Source: Chloroflexota bacterium (GTDB lineage: Bacteria > Chloroflexota > Anaerolineae > Aggregatilineales > Phototrophicaceae). From it: 17,423 nucleotides of DNA. The position numbers and the translations under genes were made by a program. Under the pieces are notes generated by a model that worked only from the letters and a program-made list of their open reading frames with translations, had not been told where the DNA came from and did not search any database. This document shows, in pieces, positions 1 to 7,095 of the stretch (within the stretch, counting starts at the first letter, position 1; each line of letters begins with the position of its first letter). The stretch lies in NCBI GenBank assembly GCA_023430545.1, contig JAEZAF010000003.1, forward strand, positions 1 to 17,423, read 5' to 3'.

Positions 1-1052
1 ACCGGCGCTTCACGCACGCGCACCTCACGGGTGCCGCCCTGAAGTCCCGCCTTTGATGCCGGCGAATTGGGCGCGACAGTTTCGATCAGCACGCCTTCAT
101 TGACTGGCAGATTCAGCGTCTCGGCCAGCGCCGCCACACCATATCCGACCGACGGCGACTGCGCGTCAATGCCAAGCCATGCATACTCGACATAACCACT
201 CTCGATCAGTTCTGGCACGACGCGCTTCACTGTATTCACCGGCACTGAAAAACCGACGCCTTCGAAGCCGCCGCTGCTGCTGCGGATGGCGGTATTGACG
301 CCAATCACCTCGCCATGCGAGTTAAACAGCGGCCCGCCGGAGTTCCCCGGATTGATCTGGGTATCCGTCTGGATAATGGCCGGATTCTGGAAGCCGGGGA
401 TCGAGTTTTCCGCGTCGATCAGTTCTGCCGACCGCAGTACACGCCCCACACCACTGACGATGCCGACCGTCATCGAGCTTGCAAGGCCAAAGGGATTGCC
501 AATCGCAATTGCACGCTCACCGACGCGCACGCCGCTCGAATCACCCAGCGGAAGCGGCAGCAGCCGCGCCGGTTCGACATCCACCTGAATGACGGCCAGA
601 TCGCTGTAGGTGTCGATGCCCTTCAGCGATGCGGTCGCGAGATAACCATCATTGAATGTCACGCGGATTTCCTCGGCCCCTTTGACCACATGCGCATTGG
701 TCACGATATGCCCACTGCGGTCGAAGATAAAGCCGGACCCGCCGGAAATATCGAGCAGACTCATCTCATTGCTGTTGCGGGATACCACTTCGATATTGAC
801 GACCGAGGGCGAGGTACGCTCGTAGATATTGGTCAGCAGCAGATATTCGGCATCGGCGGCGTCGATGATCTCCTGCGCGATGGCCGTGGGGATCGTCGTC
901 TGCTGCTGGCTGTTGATACTCACGGGCAGCGAGTCAACCGGCGTGCTGACGATGACATCCGTCGGCAGCATCCCCGCCGGGTTGGTATCGCAGCCGGTCA
1001 GAAGCAGGGTCAGGGTCAGCCACAGAATGGCAACAAACGATATTTTTCGCAT
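1..1052 (-). CDS. htrA: HtrA/DegP-type serine protease lipoprotein, C-terminus cut by window edge
   Basis: Secreted trypsin-fold protease that would degrade or refold damaged envelope proteins. Reading the complement from the ATG at 1052 gives 350 residues without a stop, running off the window. Residues 1-20 form a signal peptide ending in a lipobox (LLTG before Cys21), so the protein is probably a membrane-tethered lipoprotein. The catalytic triad is visible: His121 in TNAHVV, Asp151 in SDLAVI and Ser238 in GNSGGP, with GNPFG near 185. A PDZ-like domain begins around residue 290 (WLGID, then the ETVAPNSPASKAGL region) and is incomplete. A Thr/Ser/Gln-rich linker of about 40 residues separates the lipid anchor from the protease domain. 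The ribosome binding site is weak (GGGAAG). The upstream dnaJ-like gene ends in its own terminator, so this gene is probably transcribed separately. Family assignment is firm; the exact paralogue (DegP, DegQ or DegS type) cannot be decided without the C-terminus. Confidence 0.93.
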   Translation of the reverse strand, partial: MRKISFVAILWLTLTLLLTGCDTNPAGMLPTDVIVSTPVDSLPVSINSQQQTTIPTAIAQEIIDAADAEYLLLTNIYERTSPSVVNIEVVSRNSNEMSLLDISGGSGFIFDRSGHIVTNAHVVKGAEEIRVTFNDGYLATASLKGIDTYSDLAVIQVDVEPARLLPLPLGDSSGVRVGERAIAIGNPFGLASSMTVGIVSGVGRVLRSAELIDAENSIPGFQNPAIIQTDTQINPGNSGGPLFNSHGEVIGVNTAIRSSSGGFEGVGFSVPVNTVKRVVPELIESGYVEYAWLGIDAQSPSVGYGVAALAETLNLPVNEGVLIETVAPNSPASKAGLQGGTREVRVREAP

Positions 1053-1085
1053 CAGCTTCCCGAAATATTCACTTTTATCACATCG

Positions 1086-1098
1086 GTCTGAGTCAGAC
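1086..1098. promoter_or_regulatory. Palindrome upstream of the htrA-like gene, possible operator
   Basis: The site reads GTCTGA-G-TCAGAC, a perfect 6-bp inverted repeat around one base. It lies 34 bases upstream of the protease start codon and downstream of the preceding terminator, where a promoter is expected. No convincing -35/-10 pair was seen. An operator role is inferred from position and symmetry only. Confidence 0.3.
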
Positions 1099-1151
1099 AG
1101 CATCTATTTTGCCTGAAAAACAGACACTTAGACAGCGGTAAACGAAGGCCT

Positions 1152-1210
1152 GAAAAACAAACAGCGGCGGGATGTCGGCCGGACTCTCGTCTGCCGGACC
1201 ACCCACCGCT
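1152..1210 (-). terminator. Intrinsic terminator after the dnaJ-like gene
   Basis: On the minus strand the outer stem is AGCGGTGGG pairing with CCCGCCGCT (9 bp, one G-U). An inner stem GTC(C)GGC/GCCGAC lies inside it, and GTTTGTTTTT follows directly. It begins about 60 bases past the stop codon of the dnaJ-like gene and separates that gene from the protease gene. Confidence 0.8.
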
Positions 1211-1272
1211 GCTCTCGGTTATCAGTAATTTCATACGCAGCTGACTGTGTGCGAAGTTAACTTCATGCGCCC

Positions 1273-2190
1273 CTATTTGAAGCTGTCGCGCAGGGCTTCG
1301 ACCATCTGCTTCTGCTCGTCGGTCAGATCGGTCGGCACGGTGATCAGGACGCGAGCATACAGATTGCCATGCGATCCCTTCTGCCGCATGATCGGCATCC
1401 CCTTCCCAGTCAGGCGGAATTTACGGCCAGACTGCGTTCCCGGCGGGATGGTGAGCTTCAGAGGCCGTGTCATCGTTGGCACTTCGACTTCGCCGCCCAG
1501 TATAGCCGTAAAGACATCGATCTTCAGGTCGGTCAGCAGGTCAGCACCGTCACGCTCGAACTGGCGATCCGGCTCGACTTCGATCACCAGATACAGGTCA
1601 CCGGGGCCGCCGGGACCGGGTTCGCCCTCTTTTGCCAGCCGCACTTTGGTGCCGTCGGTGACGCCTGCCGGAATATCGGCCTTGATGCGGCGTTCGCCCG
1701 TGTTAACGTAGCGCGTCGTGCCTTCGTAAGCCTCGCGCAGCGTCACCCGCACGGGATGCTCAATATCGCGGCCTTTGATATCCCCGAACGGGTTGGCCGT
1801 CCGGCTGCGCGAAGTCGTGTCGGCAGTACGGCCACCGAAGCCGCCAAAACCACCCCCGCCGAAGATATTCTTCAGCAGGTCTTCAAAATCCGCGCCCTGA
1901 CCGTCAACAGTGGTATTGTAGAAGCCGCCGCCGGGGCCACCTGCACCGCCGTTCGGCATACCGGAATAACGCGCAAAGTCTGGTCCAAAGCGGTCATACA
2001 TGGAGCGCTTTTCGGTATCCCCCAACACTTCGTACGCCTCATTGATCTCTTTGAATTTTGCTTCAGAGCTGGGATCGTCGGGATTCGCGTCGGGATGGTG
2101 TTTCTTCGCCAGTTTGCGGAAGGCGCGTTTAATCTCTTTTTCGTCAGCGTTTCGATCAACGCCGAGTGTTTTGTAGTAATCCTTTGCCAT
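1273..2190 (-). CDS. DnaJ/CbpA-type J-domain co-chaperone without zinc finger
   Basis: Cytoplasmic Hsp40 that binds unfolded clients and stimulates the ATPase of DnaK. The 305-residue protein has an N-terminal J domain (residues 4-70) with the essential HPD motif at 32-34, then a Gly/Phe-rich linker (about 80-122, including a run of GGFGG units), and a two-lobed C-terminal substrate domain (about 140-300). The Cys-rich zinc-finger repeats (CxxCxGxG) of full DnaJ are absent, and no Cys was noticed, so it is a type II, CbpA-like protein. The start ATG at 2190 is preceded by GAGG at a 7-base distance. A sigma-A-like promoter lies at 2303-2330 and a terminator at 1152-1210, so it appears to be a single-gene unit. 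No dnaK or grpE lies in the window. The family is certain; whether it is the main DnaJ of the cell is not. Confidence 0.95.
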   Translation of the reverse strand: MAKDYYKTLGVDRNADEKEIKRAFRKLAKKHHPDANPDDPSSEAKFKEINEAYEVLGDTEKRSMYDRFGPDFARYSGMPNGGAGGPGGGFYNTTVDGQGADFEDLLKNIFGGGGFGGFGGRTADTTSRSRTANPFGDIKGRDIEHPVRVTLREAYEGTTRYVNTGERRIKADIPAGVTDGTKVRLAKEGEPGPGGPGDLYLVIEVEPDRQFERDGADLLTDLKIDVFTAILGGEVEVPTMTRPLKLTIPPGTQSGRKFRLTGKGMPIMRQKGSHGNLYARVLITVPTDLTDEQKQMVEALRDSFK

Positions 2191-2302
2191 TTACGCCTCG
2201 ATGGATTTCCGGGTGGTCAGTGGGTGTAACGGTAAACGATAACCACGCCGGTTCATATTCTAACCTGCAGAATAGACAAGTGTTCTAACAGTTCTTTATA
2301 CA

Positions 2303-2330
2303 ATTGTAAGGGACTACGGGGAGGAGTCAA
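2303..2330 (-). promoter_or_regulatory. Sigma-70-like promoter of the dnaJ-like gene
   Basis: The minus strand carries TTGACT (2330-2325), a 16-base spacer and TACAAT (2308-2303). Transcription would begin near 2296, giving a leader of about 105 bases. The leader contains a direct repeat GTTAGAA at 2289-2283 and 2264-2258. No CIRCE-type (TTAGCACTC) or HspR-type heat-shock operator was seen. Confidence 0.65.
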
Positions 2331-2397
2331 CGCGTGCAGGGGATTTCTAAGACATTGTTTACGCTGTCAGCAATGCGATCGCTGCTCGGTTCAGATG

Positions 2398-2429
2398 ACT
2401 GGGGCAGCGGGTAATCGGGCTGCCCCAGT
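2398..2429 (-). terminator. Strong hairpin after pruA, probable terminator without T-tract
   Basis: ACTGGGGCAGC pairs perfectly with GCTGCCCCAGT (11 bp) across a 10-base loop. It starts 30 bases past the stop codon of the dehydrogenase gene. No T-run follows on either strand, so it may act as an mRNA 3'-stabilising or factor-assisted structure, not a classical intrinsic terminator. Confidence 0.6.
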
Positions 2430-2458
2430 GTGCTGTGACTGATACAGTATCGGGCGGG

Positions 2459-4030
2459 TCAGCGCCGTTCCGCGATGCTCTTGCCCTGTGTAAACAGCAG
2501 CAGATAATCCGGGCCGCCTGCCTTGCTATCCGTGCCGCTCATATTGAATCCACCGAACGGATGCACACCCACCAGCGCCCCCGTCGATTTACGGTTGAAA
2601 TACAGGTTGCCGACGAAGAATTCGCGTTCTGCGCGTTCAATCCGCTGACGGTCGGTGCTGTAGAGCGCACCGGTCAGCCCGTAGTCGGTATCATTGGCGA
2701 TTTCCAGCGCATGATCGAAATCCCGCGCCCGGATGATCGCCAGCACTGGCCCGAAGATCTCTTCCTGTGCGATACGGGCATGCGGCTCGACATCACCGTA
2801 GATCGTTGGTGCGATGAAGTAGCCTTCCTGCGGGACCTTGAAATCATCGGCACCGAGCAGCAGTTTGCCCTCACCTCTGCCGATCTCAATATAGCTGTTG
2901 ATCTTCCTGAAAGCGCCGTCATCCACCACCGGGCCAAGGCTGATATGCTCACTGCTTTCCGGCTGACCGATCTGGATCTCACGCGCCAGCTTCAGCACGC
3001 GCTCCACCACCTGATCGTAAACCTGATCAACGATGATGGCGCGGCTGCCTGCACTGCACTTCTGCCCCTGAAAGCCGAAGGCACTCTTGACGATTCCACG
3101 GGCCGCGATGTCGAGGTCAGCGGTTTCATCGACCACGACAGCATCCTTGCCGCCCATTTCAAGGATGGCACGCTTCAGCCACTTCTGGCCGGGGTGAACT
3201 TTGGCCGCTTTCTCATTGACCGAAATCCCGACCTGACGCGAGCCGGTGAACGCGACAAAGCGTGTCCTGGGATGATCCACCATACGACCGCCGATCTCAG
3301 CACCGGGGCCGGTGAGGAAGTTCAGCACGCCTTCCGGCAGGCCAGCTTCCCAGAACAGTTCCGCCATTTTCCATGCGATCAGCGGGCTTTGCTCCGCCGG
3401 TTTGAGGATCACGGTATTCCCAGCGACAATGCTGGCGCTGGTCATGCCGCAGGCAATCGCATTGGGGAAGTTCCAGGGCGGGATCACAGCACCGACGCCG
3501 AGTGGGATATAGGTCAGTCTCAACCGCTCCGGTGGATGCTCGGCCAGCAGCGCACTGCTGTCTGCAATTCGCAGCATCTGACGGGCGTAGTATTCCAGAA
3601 AGTCGATCGCCTCGGCGGTATCACCATCAGCCTCTGACCAGCTTTTGCCGACTTCCAGCACCATCGTCGCGCTGAATTCGTGCTTGCGTTCGCGCATCTT
3701 TCTGGCGACCGTTTGCAGCAGCGCGGCACGATCTTCCACCGGCGTATAGCGCCAGCGTTCAAAGGCTTCGGATGCCACTTCCACCGCCTGATCGACATGG
3801 GCGGCGGTCCCCTGCGGGAAGTAACCAAGCACCTGTGACGGATTGGCAGGGTTCGTCGTGGCAAAGTTCTGCTCCAGTTGAACGCGCTTGCCACCGATCA
3901 CCAGCGGATAGGTGCGTCCAAGTTCTCCACGGACTTTTTCCAGTGCATCGCAGAAAGCGCGGACCACCTGTTGATCGGAAAAGTCGGTGAAGGGTTCGTT
4001 ACGAAAGGGTGTCAGCGAAGGGGATACCAC
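2459..4030 (-). CDS. pruA: 1-pyrroline-5-carboxylate (L-glutamate gamma-semialdehyde) dehydrogenase
   Basis: Aldehyde dehydrogenase that oxidises glutamate gamma-semialdehyde, from proline or arginine breakdown, to glutamate using NAD. The chosen 523-residue product fits the PruA/RocA monofunctional family of about 515 residues. Visible motifs: PWNFP at 185-189 (oxyanion Asn187), FTGSRQVG at 261-268 (nucleotide binding), catalytic Glu291 in LEMGGKD, catalytic nucleophile Cys325 in GQKCSAGSR, and EEIFGPV at 423-429. The N-terminal segment (NEPFTDFSD, then LVIGGKRV) is typical of this subfamily, not of general aldehyde dehydrogenases. The GTG at 4030 is preferred because AGGGAG lies 6 bases upstream. 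The frame stays open to 4225, but the extra 65 codons cross the AT-rich promoter region and do not resemble the family. No proline dehydrogenase gene is in the window. The alternative symbol is rocA. Confidence 0.95.
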   Translation of the reverse strand: MVSPSLTPFRNEPFTDFSDQQVVRAFCDALEKVRGELGRTYPLVIGGKRVQLEQNFATTNPANPSQVLGYFPQGTAAHVDQAVEVASEAFERWRYTPVEDRAALLQTVARKMRERKHEFSATMVLEVGKSWSEADGDTAEAIDFLEYYARQMLRIADSSALLAEHPPERLRLTYIPLGVGAVIPPWNFPNAIACGMTSASIVAGNTVILKPAEQSPLIAWKMAELFWEAGLPEGVLNFLTGPGAEIGGRMVDHPRTRFVAFTGSRQVGISVNEKAAKVHPGQKWLKRAILEMGGKDAVVVDETADLDIAARGIVKSAFGFQGQKCSAGSRAIIVDQVYDQVVERVLKLAREIQIGQPESSEHISLGPVVDDGAFRKINSYIEIGRGEGKLLLGADDFKVPQEGYFIAPTIYGDVEPHARIAQEEIFGPVLAIIRARDFDHALEIANDTDYGLTGALYSTDRQRIERAEREFFVGNLYFNRKSTGALVGVHPFGGFNMSGTDSKAGGPDYLLLFTQGKSIAERR

Positions 4031-4061
4031 GGGATGCTCCCTGTTTAAATGACAGATAGTT

Positions 4062-4095
4062 TGTATATTTTTCACATACTTTGTTTGTACAAAGT
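4062..4095 (-). promoter_or_regulatory. Putative pruA promoter with overlapping palindromic operator
   Basis: ACTTTGT (4078-4084) and ACAAAGT (4089-4095) form a perfect 7-bp inverted repeat with a 4-base centre. On the minus strand a TATACA hexamer at 4067-4062 could be the -10 of the dehydrogenase promoter. Its -35 would then fall inside the palindrome, at about 4085-4090, where the match to consensus is poor. A bound dimer there would block or recruit polymerase; this is inference from layout. Confidence 0.4.
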
Positions 4096-4125
4096 GTATC
4101 ACATACCCATTGGCGGATGCGAACG

Positions 4126-4137
4126 TGTCTATAGACA
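4126..4137. promoter_or_regulatory. 12-bp perfect palindrome in the pruA/RDD divergent spacer
   Basis: The sequence TGTCTATAGACA is its own reverse complement. It lies between the divergent start codons of the dehydrogenase and RDD genes, and just upstream of an AT-rich stretch with TATACA at 4165-4170 that could serve the plus-strand gene. An operator role is inferred. Confidence 0.35.
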
Positions 4138-4210
4138 GGATAGAACTTTTCTGCAAAATTCTCGTATACATATTTATCAATCTTTTATCTCTCTGAGGTT
4201 TCAGATCGCC

Positions 4211-4693
4211 ATGACACAAACACACGTTTCAACCTATCCTCTGGCGGGCATCGGCTCGCGAGCGGTCGCGCTCTTCATCGACAACTTTCTGACGACAGCG
4301 ATTGGCGGTATTCTCGGCGGCAATGACCAGTGGTTTCTGGGTAGTGTCATTGGCTTTCTGGTGGGTTTCGGCTATCAGTGGGTCTTTCTGACACGCAACA
4401 ACGGCCAGACCCCCGGCAAGATGTTCATGGGAATCAAAGTCATCAAGACCGATGGCTCTCCCCTCACCGATTTTGATATTCTGATGCGGCATATCGGTTA
4501 CGCGCTCAATACCGTGTTCTTCGGGCTTGGCTGGCTTTGGGCAGCGTTTGATCCTGAGCGTCAGGCATGGCACGATAAACTGGCGCGTACCTATGTCGTC
4601 ACCGTCGAACGGGCTGGCGTGTCATTTGAAGATGACATGAAGGTCAAGCGAGGATACGGCGACAAGCGCAAGAATGACGCTGCTGAATTCTAA
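4211..4693 (+). CDS. RDD family membrane protein
   Basis: Small integral membrane protein of 160 residues with the RDD fold, a family of largely unknown function in which some members act in ion exchange or accompany secretion systems. Evidence: Arg17 and Asp24 in the first helix (GSRAVALFIDNF), hydrophobic segments at about 18-35, 41-60 and 95-113, the conserved QTPGKMFMGIKV segment at 66-77, and the terminal WHDKLARTYVV with Asp122. The C-terminal 30 residues are charged and presumably cytoplasmic. The ATG at 4211 is preferred over the upstream ATG at 4049 because the RDD domain begins here and the upstream codons cover the divergent promoter region. A TGAGG at 4194-4198 is a somewhat distant ribosome binding site. 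A strong terminator follows at 4734. The family is clear; the function is not. Confidence 0.87.
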   Translation: MTQTHVSTYPLAGIGSRAVALFIDNFLTTAIGGILGGNDQWFLGSVIGFLVGFGYQWVFLTRNNGQTPGKMFMGIKVIKTDGSPLTDFDILMRHIGYALNTVFFGLGWLWAAFDPERQAWHDKLARTYVVTVERAGVSFEDDMKVKRGYGDKRKNDAAEF

Positions 4694-4733
4694 ATCGGCG
4701 CTGTACCAGATCACGGACCTGTGAGTCATAAGC

Positions 4734-4766
4734 AAAGGCCGGACATATCCGGCCTTTTGTTATTTA
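4734..4766 (+). terminator. Intrinsic terminator after the RDD gene
   Basis: AAAGGCCGGA (4734-4743) and TCCGGCCTTT (4748-4757) form a perfect 10-bp stem with a 4-base loop, followed by TTTTGTTATTT on the plus strand. The convergent FHA gene ends at 4828, so the hairpin may also limit transcription from that side, although the minus-strand T-tract is shorter. Confidence 0.88.
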
Positions 4767-4827
4767 CTCTGAATCTGGAAATGGCTTGTTTATATAGGGG
4801 CTGGCTTTTTCCATCCCGCACGTCTGC

Positions 4828-5604
4828 TTAATCAGCCCTGCCAGTGCGCTGCTGATTGAGACGCTGCTGTTCCTGCACAAGTTCAGGATGATCGCGGCGA
4901 ATGTACCCATAGGTGCTGGCAGCCTGCAGCACCGCGATGCGACGGTTACTCCGCCAGTAGGGGTTGCGAATCGCATCACGGGCGATATAGAACGTGACAT
5001 CCTCGCTCAGATCCTGATGGGTGACAATCTGCTTCAGCAGGGTAACAGCCTCGCGTTCATCCGGGGTGAGATGATTAGCCCTCGCGACCGCCTCCAGCAG
5101 ATCCTCCCGAAGACTGCCCGACCGCTGGACGATGGTCGTATTCGGCTCGTTCTCAACTTCCCCCTGACCGCCCCCAACGCTGTTTCCTGAGGTATCGTAC
5201 ACGTGACCCAGCAGGATGCCGGTGCTGCCATTCTTAAGGGCTTCGATTTCGGCTGTGGTCGCCGGGTTGAACACGACGATCAGATGCAGTGTCCCTACGG
5301 TCAGCAAATCACCGGAGTGCAGGGAATACACCATCCCCGCTTTTAACAGGCCGCCGTTGATCCGTGTACCGTTGGCACTGCCGAGGTCCTTGATGAAGAA
5401 GGTGGTTTCATCAAAGGGGTTCATCACAAGATGGCGGCGGGAAACACCCGCATTCCATGCCCCTAGCGGCTTCAGGTCAAGGTCCGGAATATGATTACTC
5501 TCGGCGTCCGAACGTCCTACCAGCAGCGCTCCCTTCACCAGAGTAGTCAGGGTCTGCCCTTTGTCTTTCAAGGTCAGAATCATGCGATAGGGTTGATCGA
5601 TCAT
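4828..5604 (-). CDS. FHA domain protein with extra C-terminal helical region
   Basis: Cytoplasmic phosphothreonine-peptide binding protein of 258 residues. The FHA domain covers about residues 8-112 and shows all core motifs: VGRSD at 29-33, SRRHL at 55-59 and GSANGT at 75-80, whose Arg, Ser, His and Asn residues contact the phosphopeptide. A Gly/Asn-rich linker (about 138-160) leads to a C-terminal region (165-250) that looks helical and charged, with LTPDEREAVTLLKQ and a segment rich in Arg and Gln at the end; I do not recognise it. Such proteins normally read phosphorylation by Ser/Thr kinases, but no kinase or phosphatase gene is in the window. The start at 5604 has GGTGAG 7 bases upstream; an in-frame ATG seven codons later is the alternative. 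It is divergent from the FAD enzyme gene. Confidence 0.9.
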   Translation of the reverse strand: MIDQPYRMILTLKDKGQTLTTLVKGALLVGRSDAESNHIPDLDLKPLGAWNAGVSRRHLVMNPFDETTFFIKDLGSANGTRINGGLLKAGMVYSLHSGDLLTVGTLHLIVVFNPATTAEIEALKNGSTGILLGHVYDTSGNSVGGGQGEVENEPNTTIVQRSGSLREDLLEAVARANHLTPDEREAVTLLKQIVTHQDLSEDVTFYIARDAIRNPYWRSNRRIAVLQAASTYGYIRRDHPELVQEQQRLNQQRTGRAD

Positions 5605-5775
5605 GGCTTGCTCACCGCAACTGGATACATCAATTCATTACAATAATCATGACACTAAAATTAGCTTAGAAGAAGGAAGATAAGGTAAAAATGTACGTTT
5701 TTAAGAAATTTTATGCTCTTTCAAACCTCTGCTATTCGAATGCAGGCACAAAAGCAAATAAGGAACGGTAGTTTT

Positions 5776-6963
5776 ATGACAGTCTCAGTCTGGCAGGCAG
5801 ACGATCATCAGCTGGTGCGCGAAACAGAATTTCTGGTGGTGGGTGGTGGGTTGGTAGGATGCGCCGCCGCCTGGTTTGCATCACAGGCCGGCAGGCAGGT
5901 GACCATCACCGAGATGCGCGACCTCGCACTGGGGGCCAGCGGTCGCAACGCCGGCTTCATGATCACCGGCCTCGACGCCTACTATCATCATGCCATCGAG
6001 CGCTATGGTGCTGAAGCCACCCGCGAGTTATATGCCCTCTCACAGCGGACGCACGCCATCTGGCATGAGGTGATCGCACGGCATCCGCATGATGTCCGTT
6101 TCGAGCGGTGCGGGTCGATGCTGCTGGCGGAAAGCGAGGCCGAAGCCGATGATCTGCGTCTGGCATATGCCGCGATGCGTGCTGACAACCTCTCGCCGGT
6201 CTTCCATGAGGGTGATCCACTGGGGCGCGGCTACTTTGGGGGCATCGAACAGCCGCAGGATGGCTCAGTCCAGCCAGTGGAGCTGACACGCGCCATCTTC
6301 AGTGACAGCGGCGCGGAGCTGATCGATAACAACGAGCTGTACCGCATCGAACAGCAGGCCGACGATCACGTGCTGGTGTATACACGTAAATTCATCTTCC
6401 GCGCCCAGCATGTCATCCTGTGCACTAACGCCTACTCGCCGCTGATTGATCCATACTTTGTCGGGAAGATCATCCCGACGCGGGCGCAGGTCCTCGCCAC
6501 CGAACCGCTGGACAAACCCGCCATCGCCACCTGCGGCTACAGCGACTACGGCTTCATGTACTACCGCATGACATTCGACGGGCGTCTGCTGATCGGCGGG
6601 GGACGCAAGCAGAACAAACTGCTGGAAAACGATACCACCGAAGATCGCACCAATGATGCGGTGCAGGGTGTGCTGGATAATTATCTGCGCACATGGTTTC
6701 CGGACGTAACCGCGCCGGTCAGCCGCCGCTGGAGCGGGATCATGGGCTTCACACCGGACGGCCTGCCGATTGTCGGTACCCTGCCGGAGAAACCCCGCGT
6801 CGGGTTCGCCGTGGGCTTCAACGGTCACGGGCTGGCAATGGGGGCCGGGACTGCGGAGAAGGCGGTGCAGTATCTGCTGAACGGCGCTGATGTCGGCGCA
6901 CTGCACGTCCAGCGGCTGGAGAAGCTGACTGAAGCACCTGAAACGAAAACCCTTTCGGTCTGA
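5776..6963 (+). CDS. FAD-dependent oxidoreductase of the D-amino-acid oxidase family
   Basis: Flavoenzyme of 395 residues in the DAO superfamily (glycine oxidase, sarcosine oxidase, gamma-glutamylputrescine oxidase). The ADP-binding Rossmann motif GGGLVG is at 23-28 with Glu46 at the end of the second strand (TITE), followed by GASGRNAG at 53-60, typical of PuuB/OrdL-like members. The C-terminal FAD segment shows RRWSGIMGFTPDGLPIVG (318-334) and GFNGHGLAMGAGTAEK (347-362). The substrate cannot be read from the sequence; amines or secondary amino acids are likely from the family. The ATG at 5776 is chosen because AAGGA lies 11 bases upstream and the Rossmann fold starts soon after; the frame is also open from 5713, but those 21 codons are AT-rich and lack a recognisable signal. 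The dehydrogenase at 2459-4030 is also in amino-acid catabolism, but the two genes are not co-transcribed. Confidence 0.88.
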   Translation: MTVSVWQADDHQLVRETEFLVVGGGLVGCAAAWFASQAGRQVTITEMRDLALGASGRNAGFMITGLDAYYHHAIERYGAEATRELYALSQRTHAIWHEVIARHPHDVRFERCGSMLLAESEAEADDLRLAYAAMRADNLSPVFHEGDPLGRGYFGGIEQPQDGSVQPVELTRAIFSDSGAELIDNNELYRIEQQADDHVLVYTRKFIFRAQHVILCTNAYSPLIDPYFVGKIIPTRAQVLATEPLDKPAIATCGYSDYGFMYYRMTFDGRLLIGGGRKQNKLLENDTTEDRTNDAVQGVLDNYLRTWFPDVTAPVSRRWSGIMGFTPDGLPIVGTLPEKPRVGFAVGFNGHGLAMGAGTAEKAVQYLLNGADVGALHVQRLEKLTEAPETKTLSV

Positions 6964-6993
6964 TCCAGGCAGTCAGGTTTAGCGATGGGTACG

Positions 6994-7021
6994 AAAAAAG
7001 GGCGGCAGCGCTGCCGCCCTT
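6994..7021 (-). terminator. Intrinsic terminator of the STAND ATPase gene
   Basis: AAGGGCGGCAGC and GCTGCCGCCCTT (6998-7021) form a 24-base perfect palindrome. On the minus strand it is followed by further T residues (TTTTTT in all, 6999-6994), which makes it a classical terminator for the ATPase gene ending at 7095. On the plus strand it lies about 35 bases past the FAD enzyme stop codon and may also stop that transcript. Confidence 0.85.
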
Positions 7022-7034
7022 GCTGACTTCAGGC

Positions 7035-7054
7035 GGACACGGCAGGCCGTGTCC
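7035..7054. repeat. Short inverted repeat between convergent genes
   Basis: GGACACGGC (7035-7043) and GCCGTGTCC (7046-7054) are perfect 9-base arms separated by two bases. It is the middle one of three hairpins between the FAD enzyme and ATPase genes and has no T-tract. Confidence 0.6.
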
Positions 7055-7070
7055 TTACTCACTACATCCC

Positions 7071-7095
7071 AGACAGATCCAGATGCGATCTGTCT
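7071..7095. repeat. Inverted repeat touching the ATPase stop codon
   Basis: AGACAGATC (7071-7079) and GATCTGTCT (7087-7095) are perfect 9-base arms around a 7-base loop. The last base of the right arm is also the last base of the ATPase stop codon, so the hairpin would form at the very end of the translated message. Confidence 0.6.

Noticed and set aside
315..1091. Long plus-strand frame opposite the htrA-like gene
   Set aside because: It is the complement of a protease with intact triad and lipobox, and its own product resembles no family.
1052..1234. 60-codon minus-strand frame between the dnaJ-like and htrA-like genes
   Set aside because: It runs through the intrinsic terminator at 1152-1210 and into the protease promoter region, so it is not a plausible gene.
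1253..1264. Perfect palindrome GAAGTTAACTTC just past the dnaJ-like stop codon
   Set aside because: It has no loop, no T-tract and lies before a much stronger terminator, and a 12-base palindrome can occur by chance.
1369..2229. 286-codon plus-strand frame
   Set aside because: It is antisense to the dnaJ-like gene and has no ribosome binding site or recognisable domain.
2376..2383. GCGATCGC octamer resembling the cyanobacterial HIP1 repeat
   Set aside because: It was noticed as a single copy; HIP1 is meaningful only when highly over-represented.
2435..3637. 400-codon plus-strand frame
   Set aside because: It lies fully opposite the aldehyde dehydrogenase gene, whose motifs are all intact; long antisense frames are common in GC-rich genes.
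4031..4225. N-terminal extension of the dehydrogenase frame
   Set aside because: These codons cross the AT-rich divergent promoter region and the palindromes, and the GTG at 4030 has a strong ribosome binding site and fits the family length.
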